Positions 15,451 through 25,271 of a stretch of DNA of 64,000 nt are shown here, in pieces. The translations under genes were made by a program, and so were the position numbers. Positions within the stretch are counted from its first letter, which is position 1, and every line of letters starts with the position of its first letter. The DNA comes from an uncultured Oscillospiraceae bacterium (GTDB lineage Bacteria > Bacillota > Clostridia > Oscillospirales > Oscillospiraceae): contig CAJUCA010000001.1 in NCBI GenBank assembly GCA_910585265.1, positions 1 to 64,000 on the forward strand, read 5' to 3'. The notes beneath the pieces were generated by a model. That model searched no databases. It was given only the letters and a program-made list of their open reading frames with translations, and was not told the origin of the DNA.

Positions 15451-16934
15451 ATTACCTGAGTACGAGAAATAGAGACCTCCGGATGAACGCGCCCCAGGCC
15501 ATCGCCAAGGGACTGGCCCCGGACGGGGGACTGCTGACCCCGGCGGTGCTGCCCCGCCTGCCCGCCTCCGCGGTGGAGACCATGAAGGAGATGTCCTACC
15601 AGCAGCGGGTGGTCTATATCATGAACAGCTTTTTGGAGGGCTTCGCGGCCTCCGAGCTGACCACCTACGCGTCCGAGGCTTACGGCGGGGGGAAATTCTC
15701 CCACGAGGACGTGGCCCCGGTGCGCAAGCTGGACGACAGCACCTACTGCCTGGAGCTGTGGCATGGGCCTACCTGCGCCTTCAAGGATATGGCCCTTCAG
15801 ATGCTGCCCCATCTGCTCACCGCGTCGCTGGAGAAAAACGATGAGAAAAAGACGGTGTGCATTCTGGTGGCCACCTCCGGCGACACGGGCAAGGCCGCCC
15901 TGGAGGGCTTCCGCAACGTAGACAAGACAAAGATCCTGGTATTCTATCCCAAGAACGGCGTGTCCGACATCCAGGAGCTTCAGATGGTCACCCAGGAGGG
16001 GGGCAATGTGGGGGTGACCTCGGTGACGGGGAACTTCGACGACGCCCAGGCCGGGGTGAAGCAGCTCTTTTCCAACCAGGAGCTGGCCCATACCCTGGCG
16101 GAGCGGGGCTATTTCCTGTCCTCCGCCAACTCCATCAACTGGGGGCGGGTGCTGCCCCAGATCGTGTATTACGCCTCCGCCTACTGCGATCTGCTGAAGT
16201 CCGGGGCCATCACCAAGGGGCAGGCGGTCAATGTGTGCGTCCCCACTGGGAACTTTGGCAACATTCTGGCCGCCTACTACGCCAAGGAGATGGGCATACC
16301 CATCAACCGCCTGATCTGCGCCTCCAACCATAACAACGTCCTCACAGACTTCATCCACACGGGAGCGTACGACCGCAACCGCACCTTCTACAACACCCTG
16401 TCCCCCTCCATGGACATCCTGATCTCCAGCAACCTGGAGCGGATGGTCTTTGAGCTGTCCGGCCGGAGCGACAAGCAGGTGCGGGAATATATGTCCCAGC
16501 TGGCGGAGTACGGCAGCTACCGGGTGGACAGTGCCATCCGCACCAAGCTGAAGAAGCTGTTCAGCGCGGGCTGCTGCGACGACGCCCAGACCCTGGTCAC
16601 GATCGGGAGGATGTGGAAGGAGATGGAGTACCTCATCGACCCCCACACCGCTGTGGCCTTCCATGTGCTGGATGAGTACCGGGCGGAGACGGGGGACGAC
16701 ACCCCCACCCTGGTGGTGTCCACCGCCAGCCCCTTCAAGTTCTGCTCCAGCGTTCTCACCGCCCTGGGGGTGCGGGATCACAAGCCCGGGGTGGACATAC
16801 TGGATCAGCTCAGCCAGCACACCGGAGTGCCTGTGCCCATGCCCCTGGCCCGGCTGAAAAACAGGCAGCGTCGATTCAGCGGCTCCATTGATCCCGCCGG
16901 CATGACGGACTGCGTGCTGGACTTCCTGAAATAA
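15447..16934 (+). CDS. thrC: Threonine synthase
   Basis: A 495-residue PLP enzyme converting O-phosphohomoserine to threonine. Length and N-terminal YLSTRNRDLR with LAPDGGLLTP match the longer threonine synthase class. The PLP lysine lies in CAFKDMALQML, and the phosphate loop is TSGDTGKAALEG. It is co-translated with the upstream dipeptidase and close to the phosphoesterase downstream. Confidence 0.96.
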   Translation: MNYLSTRNRDLRMNAPQAIAKGLAPDGGLLTPAVLPRLPASAVETMKEMSYQQRVVYIMNSFLEGFAASELTTYASEAYGGGKFSHEDVAPVRKLDDSTYCLELWHGPTCAFKDMALQMLPHLLTASLEKNDEKKTVCILVATSGDTGKAALEGFRNVDKTKILVFYPKNGVSDIQELQMVTQEGGNVGVTSVTGNFDDAQAGVKQLFSNQELAHTLAERGYFLSSANSINWGRVLPQIVYYASAYCDLLKSGAITKGQAVNVCVPTGNFGNILAAYYAKEMGIPINRLICASNHNNVLTDFIHTGAYDRNRTFYNTLSPSMDILISSNLERMVFELSGRSDKQVREYMSQLAEYGSYRVDSAIRTKLKKLFSAGCCDDAQTLVTIGRMWKEMEYLIDPHTAVAFHVLDEYRAETGDDTPTLVVSTASPFKFCSSVLTALGVRDHKPGVDILDQLSQHTGVPVPMPLARLKNRQRRFSGSIDPAGMTDCVLDFLK

Positions 16935-16945
16935 GAGGTGAGGGG

Positions 16946-17635
16946 ATGGCACTTTACGCCATCGGAGACACCCACCTGTCCCTGCGTTCGGACAAGCCCA
17001 TGGACGTGTTCGGCGGGGGATGGGAGGGCTACGTGGACAAGCTCCGGGAGGGCTTCGCCCCAGTGGAGGACAGCGACACGGTGGTGCTGTGCGGCGACCT
17101 GTCCTGGGGGATGAGCCTGGAGGAGGCGCGGGACGACTTCGCGTTTCTGAACTCCGAGCTGCCGGGGGAAAAGTGGCTGCTGAAAGGGAACCATGACTAC
17201 TGGTGGACCACCGCGTCCAAGATGAACGCCTTTTTCGCGGCCAACGGCTTCACCCGGCTCCATATCCTCCACAATAACTGCGCTCCCTATGGGGACGCCG
17301 CCCTGTGCGGCACCCGGGGCTGGTTCTTCGAGGAGAACGGCACGCCCCACTGGGAGAAGGTGTTCAACCGGGAGCTTATCCGGCTGGAGGCGTCCCTGAA
17401 GGCGGCGGGGGAGCGGGAAAAGCTCTGCTTTCTCCACTACCCGCCCCTGTACCGGGGGTACCGCTGCCAGGAGATCATCGACCTGCTGGAGCGGTATCAG
17501 GTTCGGGTATGCTGTTACGGGCATCTCCACGGGGCCAGCCACCGTCTGGCCATCGAGGGGGTGCAGGGGAATGTGGACTACCGGCTGGTGTCCGCAGACT
17601 TTGTCGGGTTCCGTCCGAAAAAAATTTTAGATTGA
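16946..17635 (+). CDS. Calcineurin-like metallophosphoesterase
   Basis: A 229-residue protein with all core dimetal motifs in order: GDTHL (Asp-x-His), CGDLSWG (Gly-Asp), KGNHDYWW (Gly-Asn-His-Asp), LHYPP and YGHLHG (Gly-His-x-His). The substrate is unknown. Eleven bases separate it from thrC, so it is probably the last gene of that operon. Confidence 0.9.
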   Translation: MALYAIGDTHLSLRSDKPMDVFGGGWEGYVDKLREGFAPVEDSDTVVLCGDLSWGMSLEEARDDFAFLNSELPGEKWLLKGNHDYWWTTASKMNAFFAANGFTRLHILHNNCAPYGDAALCGTRGWFFEENGTPHWEKVFNRELIRLEASLKAAGEREKLCFLHYPPLYRGYRCQEIIDLLERYQVRVCCYGHLHGASHRLAIEGVQGNVDYRLVSADFVGFRPKKILD

Positions 17636-17647
17636 GCAAAAAAACAG

Positions 17648-17676
17648 TGGAAATTTCCGCGCCTATCTGATAGAAT
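17648..17676 (+). promoter_or_regulatory. Possible promoter of tig
   Basis: TGGAAA and TAGAAT at 17-base spacing, about 60 bases before tig. The -35 box is a partial match. Confidence 0.45.
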
Positions 17677-17738
17677 AGGCTGGATTATTTAGAAAGAAGG
17701 CCCGGAGCATTGACAGGGCCGAGCTTGGAGGAACAACC

Positions 17739-19133
17739 ATGAACATCAAAAGCAACGAGAAAACAGAAAACAGCGCGTTTGAGTTAGTGATCGAGGTGGG
17801 GGCCGCGGAGTTCCAGTCCGCCATCGACAAGGTCTACAACAAGCAGAAGAACCGGATCAACGTCCCCGGCTTCCGGAAGGGCAAGGCCCCCCGGAAGATG
17901 GTGGAGAAGATGTACGGCACCGAGATCTTTTTCGAGGACGCCATCTCCCTGGCCTATCCCGACGCCTACGAAGCCGCGCTGAAGGAGACCGGGCTGAAGC
18001 CCGTGGCCTACCCCCAGCTGGAGGTGCTGGACGTGAGCGCGGACGGCTTTACCTTCAAGGCCACCGTCACCGTCAAGCCCGAGGTGTCCATCAAGGACTA
18101 CAAGGGCCTGCCCGTGGGCAAGGCGGACGTGAAGGTGTCCGCCGCCGACATCAAGGCGGAGCTGAAGCCGTACATCGACCGGGCCTCCCGCCTGGTGAGC
18201 GTGGACCGCAAGGCCAAGAAGGGCGACACCGCCGTTATCGACTTCGAGGGTTTCAAGGACGGCGTGCCCTTCCAGGGCGGCAAGGGTGAGAGCTACAGCC
18301 TGGAGCTGGGTTCCGGCTCCTTTGTCCCCGGCTTTGAGGAGCAGGTGATCGGCATGAAGGCCGGAGACGAGAAGGATCTGGACATCACCTTCCCGGAGAA
18401 CTACACCCCCGAGCTGGCCGGAGCCGCCGTGGTGTTCAAGGTCAAGGTCCACGAGGTGAAGGAGAAGCAGGAGCCTGAGGTGGACGACGAGTTCGCCAAG
18501 GACGTGTCTGAGTTTGACACGCTGGAGGAGTTCAAGAAGGATCTGGGCGAGAAGCTGAAAACCCGCCGCCAGGAGCAGGCCGACCGGGATTTCGAGACCG
18601 CTGTTATCGACGCGCTGATCGAGAAGCTGGAGTGCGACGTGCCCCAGGCCATGATCGACCACCGGGCGGACAAGATGCTGGAGGATTACGCCAACCGCAT
18701 CCAGGGCCAGGGCATCGGCTTTGAGAACTACCTCCAGATGATGGGCATGACCCTGGACGAGCTGCGGGCCCAGTCCAAGACGGCCGCCGAGCGCAATGTG
18801 CGCAGTGATCTGGCCCTGGAGGCCGTGGCCGCCGCCGAGGGCATCGAGGCCACCGACGCCGACGTGGACGAGGAGATCGCCAAGCTGGCGGAGCAGTATA
18901 AGCTGGAGGCGGACAAGGTCCGGGAGCTGGTGAGCATGGAGGATCTGCGGATCGATCTGGCCATGCGCAAGGCGTTGGATCTGGTGAAGGGCGCGGCCAA
19001 GAAGCCCGCCAAAAAGGCCAAGAAGGCCGATGGCGCGGAGGGCGAGGAAGACGAGCCCGAGGAAAAGCCCGCCAAGAAGAAGACCGCCTCCAAGGGCAAG
19101 GGTAAGGCCGCGTCCGACAGCGAGGAAAACTAA
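17739..19133 (+). CDS. tig: Trigger factor (ribosome-associated chaperone, PPIase)
   Basis: A 464-residue trigger factor. The ribosome-binding tip loop is clear (VPGFRKGKAPRKMVEKMYG). A central FKBP-type PPIase domain (GDTAVIDFEGFKDGVPFQGG) and the helical C-terminal chaperone arms follow. The last ~45 residues are an unusual Lys/Glu/Ala-rich tail (KKPAKKAKKADGAEGEEDEPEE onward) not found in standard family members. Clustering with clpP-clpX-lon is conserved in Firmicutes. Confidence 0.96.
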   Translation: MNIKSNEKTENSAFELVIEVGAAEFQSAIDKVYNKQKNRINVPGFRKGKAPRKMVEKMYGTEIFFEDAISLAYPDAYEAALKETGLKPVAYPQLEVLDVSADGFTFKATVTVKPEVSIKDYKGLPVGKADVKVSAADIKAELKPYIDRASRLVSVDRKAKKGDTAVIDFEGFKDGVPFQGGKGESYSLELGSGSFVPGFEEQVIGMKAGDEKDLDITFPENYTPELAGAAVVFKVKVHEVKEKQEPEVDDEFAKDVSEFDTLEEFKKDLGEKLKTRRQEQADRDFETAVIDALIEKLECDVPQAMIDHRADKMLEDYANRIQGQGIGFENYLQMMGMTLDELRAQSKTAAERNVRSDLALEAVAAAEGIEATDADVDEEIAKLAEQYKLEADKVRELVSMEDLRIDLAMRKALDLVKGAAKKPAKKAKKADGAEGEEDEPEEKPAKKKTASKGKGKAASDSEEN

Positions 19134-19242
19134 TCTGCTTTTTTGAGGGCGGGAGGGAATAAGTTCCCAGCCCCGGTGGGTATACTGATGTCTGCCGGCG
19201 GTTGGGGGACTGCGATTCCCCCATCAGAAAGGAGCAATTCAT

Positions 19243-19824
19243 ATGAGCTTAGTACCTTATGTTGTGGAACAGACCAGCCGGGGCGAGCGTTCCTACGACA
19301 TCTTTTCCCGGCTGCTGAACGACCGGATCGTTTTCCTGGGCGAGGAGGTCAACGCCACCACTGCGTCCCTGGTGGTGGCCCAGCTGCTCTACCTGGAGGC
19401 CCAGGACCCGGACAAGGACATTCAGTTCTATATCAACAGCCCCGGCGGGTCCATCCCGGACGGAATGGCCATCTATGACACCATGCAGTACATCAAGTGC
19501 GATGTGTCCACCATCTGCGTGGGCATGGGTGCGTCCATGGGCGCGTTCCTGCTGTCCTCCGGGGCCAAGGGCAAGCGGATGGCCCTGCCCAACGCGGAGA
19601 TCATGATCCACCAGCCCTCCGCGGGCACTCAGGGGCAGATCACCGACATGGCCCTCCACCTGAAGCGGCTGGAGACCATCAAGAAACGGGTGACCAAGAT
19701 CCTGGCCGACAACTGCGGAAAGGATCTGACCCAGGTCACCGCCGACTGTGAGCGGGACAATTTCATGACCGCCGAGGAGGCCCTGGAGTATGGCCTGATC
19801 GACAAAATTATTACCAATCGCTGA
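19243..19824 (+). CDS. clpP: ATP-dependent Clp protease proteolytic subunit
   Basis: A 193-residue ClpP of normal length. The catalytic Ser lies in VGMGASMGAFLL and the His in MIHQPSAG; Asp follows in the TADCERDNFMTAEEA region. It forms the tetradecameric chamber that partners with ClpX encoded next. The ATG is preceded by AAAGGAG. A GGGGGA...TTCCCCC hairpin lies just upstream (about 19206-19224). Confidence 0.97.
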   Translation: MSLVPYVVEQTSRGERSYDIFSRLLNDRIVFLGEEVNATTASLVVAQLLYLEAQDPDKDIQFYINSPGGSIPDGMAIYDTMQYIKCDVSTICVGMGASMGAFLLSSGAKGKRMALPNAEIMIHQPSAGTQGQITDMALHLKRLETIKKRVTKILADNCGKDLTQVTADCERDNFMTAEEALEYGLIDKIITNR

Positions 19825-19832
19825 TACGGTCC

Positions 19833-19862
19833 AAAGAGCGGAGGCTGCCGTCTCCGCTCTTT
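19833..19862 (+). terminator. Hairpin between clpP and clpX
   Basis: AAAGAGCGGAG pairs with CTCCGCTCTTT across an 8-base loop. The short T-run suggests partial termination, tuning clpX relative to clpP. Confidence 0.65.
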
Positions 19863-19890
19863 GCCGCTTTCCTTGAAAGGAAGATGAACC

Positions 19891-21210
19891 ATGGCAAGAG
19901 ACGACTATAAATCGGTGCGCTGCTCCTTCTGCGGCAAGCACCAGGAGCAGGTGGAGCGGGTAATCGCCGGACCCGGGGCGTATATCTGCAACGAATGCGT
20001 CCGCCTGTGCATGAACATACTGGGGGAGGACTATGACGACGGGCCGGACGAGGCCCCCGAGATCCCCGACGTGATCCCCACCCCCCAGGAGATGGTGGCG
20101 GTGCTGGACGAGTATATTATCGGGCAGGAGAACGCGAAGATTGCGTTGTCCGTAGCGGTATATAACCATTATAAGCGCATCTATTTCGGCGGCGGGGACG
20201 ATGTGGAGCTGCAAAAGTCCAACATCCTCATGGTAGGCCCAACGGGCTGCGGCAAAACCCTGTTTGCCCAGACCCTGGCCCGGATTTTGAAGGTGCCCTT
20301 CGCCATTGCCGACGCCACCACCCTCACTGAGGCGGGGTATGTGGGCGATGATGTGGAAAATATCCTGCTGCGGCTGGTCCAGGCCGCGGACTACGATATT
20401 GAGCTGGCCCAGCGGGGCATCATCTATGTGGACGAGATTGACAAGATCGCCCGCAAGAGCGAGAACACCTCCATCACCCGGGACGTGTCCGGCGAGGGCG
20501 TCCAGCAGGCCCTGCTGAAAATCCTGGAGGGCACCGTGGCCAACGTGCCGCCCCAGGGCGGGCGCAAGCATCCCCACCAGGAGTTCCTGCAAATTGACAC
20601 CAAAAACATCCTGTTCATCTGCGGCGGGGCTTTTGACGGGCTGGATCAGATCATCGAGCGACGCCTGGATCAAAAGACAATCGGCTTCGGTTCCGATGTG
20701 AAAACCTCGGCGGAGCGGGAGAAGGAGGACGTGTTCCAGCACGTCCAGCCCCACGATCTGCTGAAATTCGGCATTATTCCGGAGCTGGTGGGCCGTCTGC
20801 CCATCCTCACCAGCCTGAAGGCGTTGGATCGGGATCAGCTGGTGCGCATTCTCACCGAGCCCAAGAACGCCCTGGTGAAGCAGTACAAGTGCCTGATGGA
20901 CTACGACAATGTGGAGCTGGAGTTTGCCCCCGGCGCGCTGGAGGCTGCCGCGGACAAGGCATTGGAGCGCAAAATCGGTGCCCGCGGCCTGCGGGCGGTG
21001 CTGGAGGACGTGATGACTCCGGTGATGTACGAGGTGCCCTCTGATCAGAGTATTGCCAAGGTGACCATCACTGCCGATGCCATCAAGGGCGAAGGGGAGG
21101 CGGAGATCCTCCGGGAGGAGGGCCGCCCGGCCCGGCCGCGTCTGGGTGCCGCTGAGCTGCGGGCGGAGCGGGGGGGACAGCAGGCCCATCCCCGGGGAAA
21201 CGCGTCCTGA
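19891..21210 (+). CDS. clpX: ClpX, ATPase subunit of the Clp protease
   Basis: A 439-residue AAA+ unfoldase. The N-terminal four-Cys zinc domain (CSFCGKH ... CNECVRLC), Walker A GPTGCGKT, Walker B IIYVDEID and the ClpP-binding loop region (IIGFGSD) are intact. The C-terminus runs about 25 residues past the usual end in a low-complexity Arg/Ala/Gly-rich tail (RPARPRLGAAEL onward). It follows clpP and precedes lon. Confidence 0.96.
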   Translation: MARDDYKSVRCSFCGKHQEQVERVIAGPGAYICNECVRLCMNILGEDYDDGPDEAPEIPDVIPTPQEMVAVLDEYIIGQENAKIALSVAVYNHYKRIYFGGGDDVELQKSNILMVGPTGCGKTLFAQTLARILKVPFAIADATTLTEAGYVGDDVENILLRLVQAADYDIELAQRGIIYVDEIDKIARKSENTSITRDVSGEGVQQALLKILEGTVANVPPQGGRKHPHQEFLQIDTKNILFICGGAFDGLDQIIERRLDQKTIGFGSDVKTSAEREKEDVFQHVQPHDLLKFGIIPELVGRLPILTSLKALDRDQLVRILTEPKNALVKQYKCLMDYDNVELEFAPGALEAAADKALERKIGARGLRAVLEDVMTPVMYEVPSDQSIAKVTITADAIKGEGEAEILREEGRPARPRLGAAELRAERGGQQAHPRGNAS

Positions 21211-21240
21211 GCAGGAGGTAAAGAAAACAAGCTGCGATTA

Positions 21241-21267
21241 GGGGCGGGCGTTTCGGCCCGCCCCTTT
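21241..21267 (+). terminator. Terminator after clpX
   Basis: GGGGCGGGC pairs with GCCCGCCCC, followed by only TTT. A second, smaller stacked hairpin (GAAGTC...GACTTC around GCGGC...GCCGC, about 21315-21346) lies between it and lon. Confidence 0.6.
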
Positions 21268-21381
21268 GCCTGATGTTGCCCGCCGGCTGTGTGCTCCGCG
21301 CACTGGCGATGGCTGTGAAGTCTGCGGCGGAGAGCCGCTGCGGACTTCAGAAGCGGTTCTATTACAGTAAGGAGGATGCTC

Positions 21382-23802
21382 ATGACAGAGATACTGGAGC
21401 ATGGGCCCGATCGGCTGACGATCCCGGTGCTCACCCTGCGGGGGCTTACGGTCTTTCCCCAGCTTCTGCTTCATTTTGATGTGGGGCGGAATGCGTCCAT
21501 CCACGCATTGGAGGAGGCGATGGAGGAAAACCGGGAGATTTTTCTGGTCACCCAGCGGGATCTGACGGTGGAAAACCCGGAGGCGCAGGACCTCTACGCC
21601 ATCGGCACGGTGGCGGAGGTAAAGCAGATCCTCCGCCTGCCGGAAAACAGCGTCCGGGTCATGGTGGCGGGACGCAGCCGGGGCCGCCTGCTGCGGATCA
21701 CATCATCGGAGCCTTATCTCACGGCAGAGGTGGAGCTGATCCCGGAAATTCCAACGTCTAAGGGTAATTCGTCCCGGACAGAGGCCGCTATCCGGCAGGT
21801 TTACAACTATTTGGAGCGGTATACCGAGCTGTCCGACCGGGTGACGCCGGAGATCTACTTGAAGCTGCTGGCCAGTGATGATCCGGCCTATATTGCCGAC
21901 TACGCCGCCCAGCACCTGCCCCTGCGGTTTGAGGACAAGCAGGCGGTGCTGGAGGAGTTGCGGCCCGCCCGCCGCCTGGATCGACTCTGCCGGATTCTGG
22001 GCCGCGAAGTGGAGATTTTAGAGGTAGAGAGCGAGCTGGCGGCCAAGGTGCACGAGCAGGTGGCCGCCAGCCAGCGGGACTATTTCCTCCGGGAACAGCT
22101 GCGGGTCCTCCAGCGGGAGCTGGGGGAGGGAGAGGAGGACGATGAGATCTCCGAGTACCGGGGCCGTATCGCCAAGGCGAAGCTGCCCAGCGAGGTGCGG
22201 GAAAAGCTGTTGAAGGAGGTCCGGCACCTGGAAAAGCAGCCTTACAGCTCGTCAGAGGCGGCGGTACTTCGGGGCTACCTGGATACCTGCCTGGAGCTGC
22301 CCTGGCAGGTGAAAACGCGGGAGCGGGTGAGCATGGCGGCGGTATCCAAGGCGTTGGACGCGGATCACTACGGGTTGGACAAGGTGAAGGAACGGATTTT
22401 GGAATTTGTGGCGGTGAAGCAGCTGGCCCCACAGCTCAAGGGGCAGATCATCTGCCTGGTGGGCCCGCCTGGGGTGGGCAAGACCTCCATCGCCATGAGT
22501 GTGGCGCGGGCCATGAACCGGAAGCTGGCCCGGATCTCCTTGGGAGGCATCCGGGACGAGGCGGATATTCGGGGCCACCGCAAGACCTATGTGGGGGCCA
22601 TGCCGGGGAGGATCATCGCTGGGATCAAGCAGGCCGGAAGTGCCAACCCGGTGTTGCTATTGGACGAGATTGACAAGGTGGGCAGCGACCACCGGGGCGA
22701 TCCGGCGGCTGCCCTGCTGGAGGTGCTGGACGGGGAGCAGAACAGCACCTTCCGGGATCATTTTCTGGAACTGCCGTTTGATCTGTCCGATGTGATGTTC
22801 ATTACGACCGCCAACACCACCAGTACTATCCCCAAGCCCCTGCTGGATCGGATGGAAGTCATTGAGCTGTCCAGCTACACGGACAAGGAAAAGCTGCAGA
22901 TCGCGAAAAAGCACCTGTTGCCCCGGGAGCTGAAACGCCACGGGCTGACCCGCGCTCAGATGAAAATCAGCGACGGGGGGCTGAATGAGCTGATCACCGG
23001 CTACACAAAGGAGTCCGGAGTGCGGCAGCTGGAGCGGAAGCTGGCGGCCCTGTGCCGGAAGACAGCGGCGGAAATCGTCAAAGAGAGTGTCAAGCATATC
23101 TCCATTACAGAATTTGATTTAGAGGAGCTTTTGGGCCCAAGACGTTACCAGGACGACACCCCGTCCATGGAGCCGCTGGTGGGTGTGGTGAACGGGCTGG
23201 CCTGGACCTCGGCGGGCGGGGAACTACTGGAGGTAGAGGTCAATGTGGTGCCCGGTTCCGGCAAGCTGTCCCTCACCGGAAATCTGGGGGACGTGATGAA
23301 GGAGTCCGCCCGGGCCGCGCTGTCCTATATCCGCAGCCGCGCGGCGCAGCTGGGCGTGGCACCAGATTTCCACACCACCAAAGATATCCACGTTCACTTC
23401 CCGGAGGGGGCAATCCCCAAGGACGGACCATCTGCCGGAATTGCTATCACCACCGCCATGGTGTCTGCCCTCGCCGGAATCCCAGTGAGGCGGGACGTAG
23501 CCATGACGGGGGAGGTGACCCTGCGGGGACGGGTGATGGCCATTGGCGGACTGCGGGAAAAGACTATGGCGGCCTTGCGCAGCCATATTTCCACGGTAAT
23601 CCTCCCGGCGGACAATGTGAAGGACTTGCAGGAGATTGACCAGACTGTGCGTGCCGCGTTGAAGTTCGCTCCGGTTCAGCAGGTGGATGAGGTTCTGTCC
23701 CAAGCACTGACAGGTGCTTTACCCTTACAGCTGGACGCGGCCCCTATGCCTGCCGCTGACAGGCCCAAGGCGGTGGGGCACACCGTCAATCTGCGGCAGT
23801 GA
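21382..23802 (+). CDS. lon: ATP-dependent protease Lon
   Basis: An 806-residue LonA protease: N-terminal substrate-binding domain (PVLTLRGLTVFPQLLLHF), AAA+ domain with Walker A GPPGVGKT and Walker B LLLDEIDK, and the C-terminal Ser-Lys protease (Ser in PKDGPSAGIA, Lys in GGLREKTMAA). ATG at 21382 is preferred over 21376, which touches the AAGGAGG ribosome-binding site. lonB, present in Bacillus, is missing. ysxC follows closely, as in Bacillus. Confidence 0.96.
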   Translation: MTEILEHGPDRLTIPVLTLRGLTVFPQLLLHFDVGRNASIHALEEAMEENREIFLVTQRDLTVENPEAQDLYAIGTVAEVKQILRLPENSVRVMVAGRSRGRLLRITSSEPYLTAEVELIPEIPTSKGNSSRTEAAIRQVYNYLERYTELSDRVTPEIYLKLLASDDPAYIADYAAQHLPLRFEDKQAVLEELRPARRLDRLCRILGREVEILEVESELAAKVHEQVAASQRDYFLREQLRVLQRELGEGEEDDEISEYRGRIAKAKLPSEVREKLLKEVRHLEKQPYSSSEAAVLRGYLDTCLELPWQVKTRERVSMAAVSKALDADHYGLDKVKERILEFVAVKQLAPQLKGQIICLVGPPGVGKTSIAMSVARAMNRKLARISLGGIRDEADIRGHRKTYVGAMPGRIIAGIKQAGSANPVLLLDEIDKVGSDHRGDPAAALLEVLDGEQNSTFRDHFLELPFDLSDVMFITTANTTSTIPKPLLDRMEVIELSSYTDKEKLQIAKKHLLPRELKRHGLTRAQMKISDGGLNELITGYTKESGVRQLERKLAALCRKTAAEIVKESVKHISITEFDLEELLGPRRYQDDTPSMEPLVGVVNGLAWTSAGGELLEVEVNVVPGSGKLSLTGNLGDVMKESARAALSYIRSRAAQLGVAPDFHTTKDIHVHFPEGAIPKDGPSAGIAITTAMVSALAGIPVRRDVAMTGEVTLRGRVMAIGGLREKTMAALRSHISTVILPADNVKDLQEIDQTVRAALKFAPVQQVDEVLSQALTGALPLQLDAAPMPAADRPKAVGHTVNLRQ

Positions 23803-23811
23803 GGTGGAATT

Positions 23812-24411
23812 ATGACGGTGAATTGGAATAAGGCGGAGTTTATCCGCTCAGCGGCAAAGCCGGCGGACTTTCCGCGGGACGGCCTGCCCCAGGTGGTGTT
23901 TGCGGGCCGTTCCAATGTGGGGAAATCCTCGGCGATCAATCGGCTGCTGAACCGGAAGAACTTTGCCCGGGTAGGCTCGGCACCGGGGAAAACCACCCAT
24001 ATCAACTACTTTTTGATTGACAAAAAGCTGTACCTGGTAGATCTGCCGGGATATGGCTATGCCAAGGTGTCCAAGCAGGAGCGGGACCGCTGGGGGCGGC
24101 TCATTGAGGCATGGTTTGCCGATTCCGGGAGGATGGCGGCAGGTATCCTGATCGTAGACGCCCGCCACAAGCCCACGGCAGACGACTGCACCATGGCCCA
24201 GGTCTTTTTGAGCGCGGATAAGCCCTTTCTGGTGCTGGCAAACAAGCTGGATAAGCTGAAAAAGAGCGAGATTGAGGACAATCTGCTCCGAATCCGGGAG
24301 ACGTTAGCCCTGCCGGAGACCGCGCCTGTCATCCCATTTTCGGCGGAAAAGGGAACTGGGAAGCTTGACTTGATTGGGGAAATTCTGAATTGTTTGGGGG
24401 ATCGGACATGA
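23812..24411 (+). CDS. ysxC: Ribosome biogenesis GTP-binding protein YsxC/EngB
   Basis: A 199-residue TrmE-Era-EngA-EngB family GTPase needed for 50S assembly. G1 is GRSNVGKSSAIN, G3 is DLPGYGYAKV and G4 is NKLDK. It starts 10 bases after lon with AGGTGG upstream. The stop overlaps the start of the next gene (ATGA). Confidence 0.96.
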   Translation: MTVNWNKAEFIRSAAKPADFPRDGLPQVVFAGRSNVGKSSAINRLLNRKNFARVGSAPGKTTHINYFLIDKKLYLVDLPGYGYAKVSKQERDRWGRLIEAWFADSGRMAAGILIVDARHKPTADDCTMAQVFLSADKPFLVLANKLDKLKKSEIEDNLLRIRETLALPETAPVIPFSAEKGTGKLDLIGEILNCLGDRT

Positions 24412-25160
24412 AGTATGTGCGTATCGACAGGCCGGAAGGCCCCTGCTGGGCTGTGGTGAAAGGGGAGGAGGCGTTGACCCTCTCCAAGCCCCCTTTTGAT
24501 GGGGTGGAGTACGACGGCGGACGGCTTCCCTTGTGTCAATGCAAGCTGCTGGCCCCCTGTTCCCCCAGCAAGATAGTCTGTGTGGGCAAAAATTATGCGG
24601 AGCACGCCCGTGAAATGGGGGCGGATCCCCCTGGTTTTCCTGTGCTGTTTTTGAAGGGCCCCAATACGCTGAATCGGCCCGAGGGGGCTATCCATGCCCC
24701 GGCCTTTGTGACGCAGCTGGACTACGAGGGGGAACTTGGCGTCGTAATCAGGCAGCGGGCAAAGGATATAAAAGCAAAAGACTTTACGGATTATGTGCTG
24801 GGCTATACCTGTCTGATCGACGCCACCGCCAGGGACGTGCAGCGGCACGATGGTCAGTGGACCCGGGGCAAATCCATGGACGGCTTCTGTCCGGTGGGGC
24901 CCTTTGTTGTGGATGACGTGGATCCGGCGTCGTTGAAGGTGGAGACCCGGCTGAACGGCAAGGTTGTGCAGCAGGGGAATACCGCTGACTTTATTACCCC
25001 GGTTGGTAGGCTGATCGAGTTTATCACCGCCTCTATGACACTGGAGCCTGGGGATGTGGTGGCTACCGGAACCCCGGCAGGGGTGGGGCCCATGATCCCC
25101 GGCGATGTGGTGGAGGTGGAGATTGAGGGTGTAGGCATCCTCAAAAACCACGTGATCTGA
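24408..25160 (+). CDS. Fumarylacetoacetate hydrolase family protein
   Basis: A 250-residue FAH-fold enzyme. The metal-binding acidic residues lie in QLDYEGELGVVI, and the GYTCLIDATARDVQ segment matches the family (NDVTARDxQ). Related enzymes hydrolyse or decarboxylate beta-diketo acids such as acylpyruvates or oxaloacetate; the substrate here cannot be told. The ATG at 24408 overlaps the ysxC stop, so it belongs to that operon. A tRNA gene follows. Confidence 0.88.
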   Translation: MKYVRIDRPEGPCWAVVKGEEALTLSKPPFDGVEYDGGRLPLCQCKLLAPCSPSKIVCVGKNYAEHAREMGADPPGFPVLFLKGPNTLNRPEGAIHAPAFVTQLDYEGELGVVIRQRAKDIKAKDFTDYVLGYTCLIDATARDVQRHDGQWTRGKSMDGFCPVGPFVVDDVDPASLKVETRLNGKVVQQGNTADFITPVGRLIEFITASMTLEPGDVVATGTPAGVGPMIPGDVVEVEIEGVGILKNHVI

Positions 25161-25230
25161 GGAGCAGTCCGGCGGGCAGGGGAGGGCCTGCCCGCCGGGA
25201 AAATTTTGTGGGCCGTTGGAAAAAAACTAC

Positions 25231-25259
25231 TTGCTTTTTCCGGTGAGGTCTGCTATAAT
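25231..25259 (+). promoter_or_regulatory. Promoter of tRNA-Gly
   Basis: TTGCTT and TATAAT at 17-base spacing, 12 bases before the tRNA. Confidence 0.85.
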
Positions 25260-25271
25260 ACAAAAACAGTT

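Noticed and set aside
19249..21189. 646-codon minus-strand frame opposite clpP and clpX
   Set aside because: Antisense shadow; His/Leu/Gly-rich low-complexity protein.
21315..21346. CIRCE heat-shock operator before lon
   Set aside because: The stem lacks the TTAGCACTC/GAGTGCTAA sequence; it is just a GC-rich hairpin.
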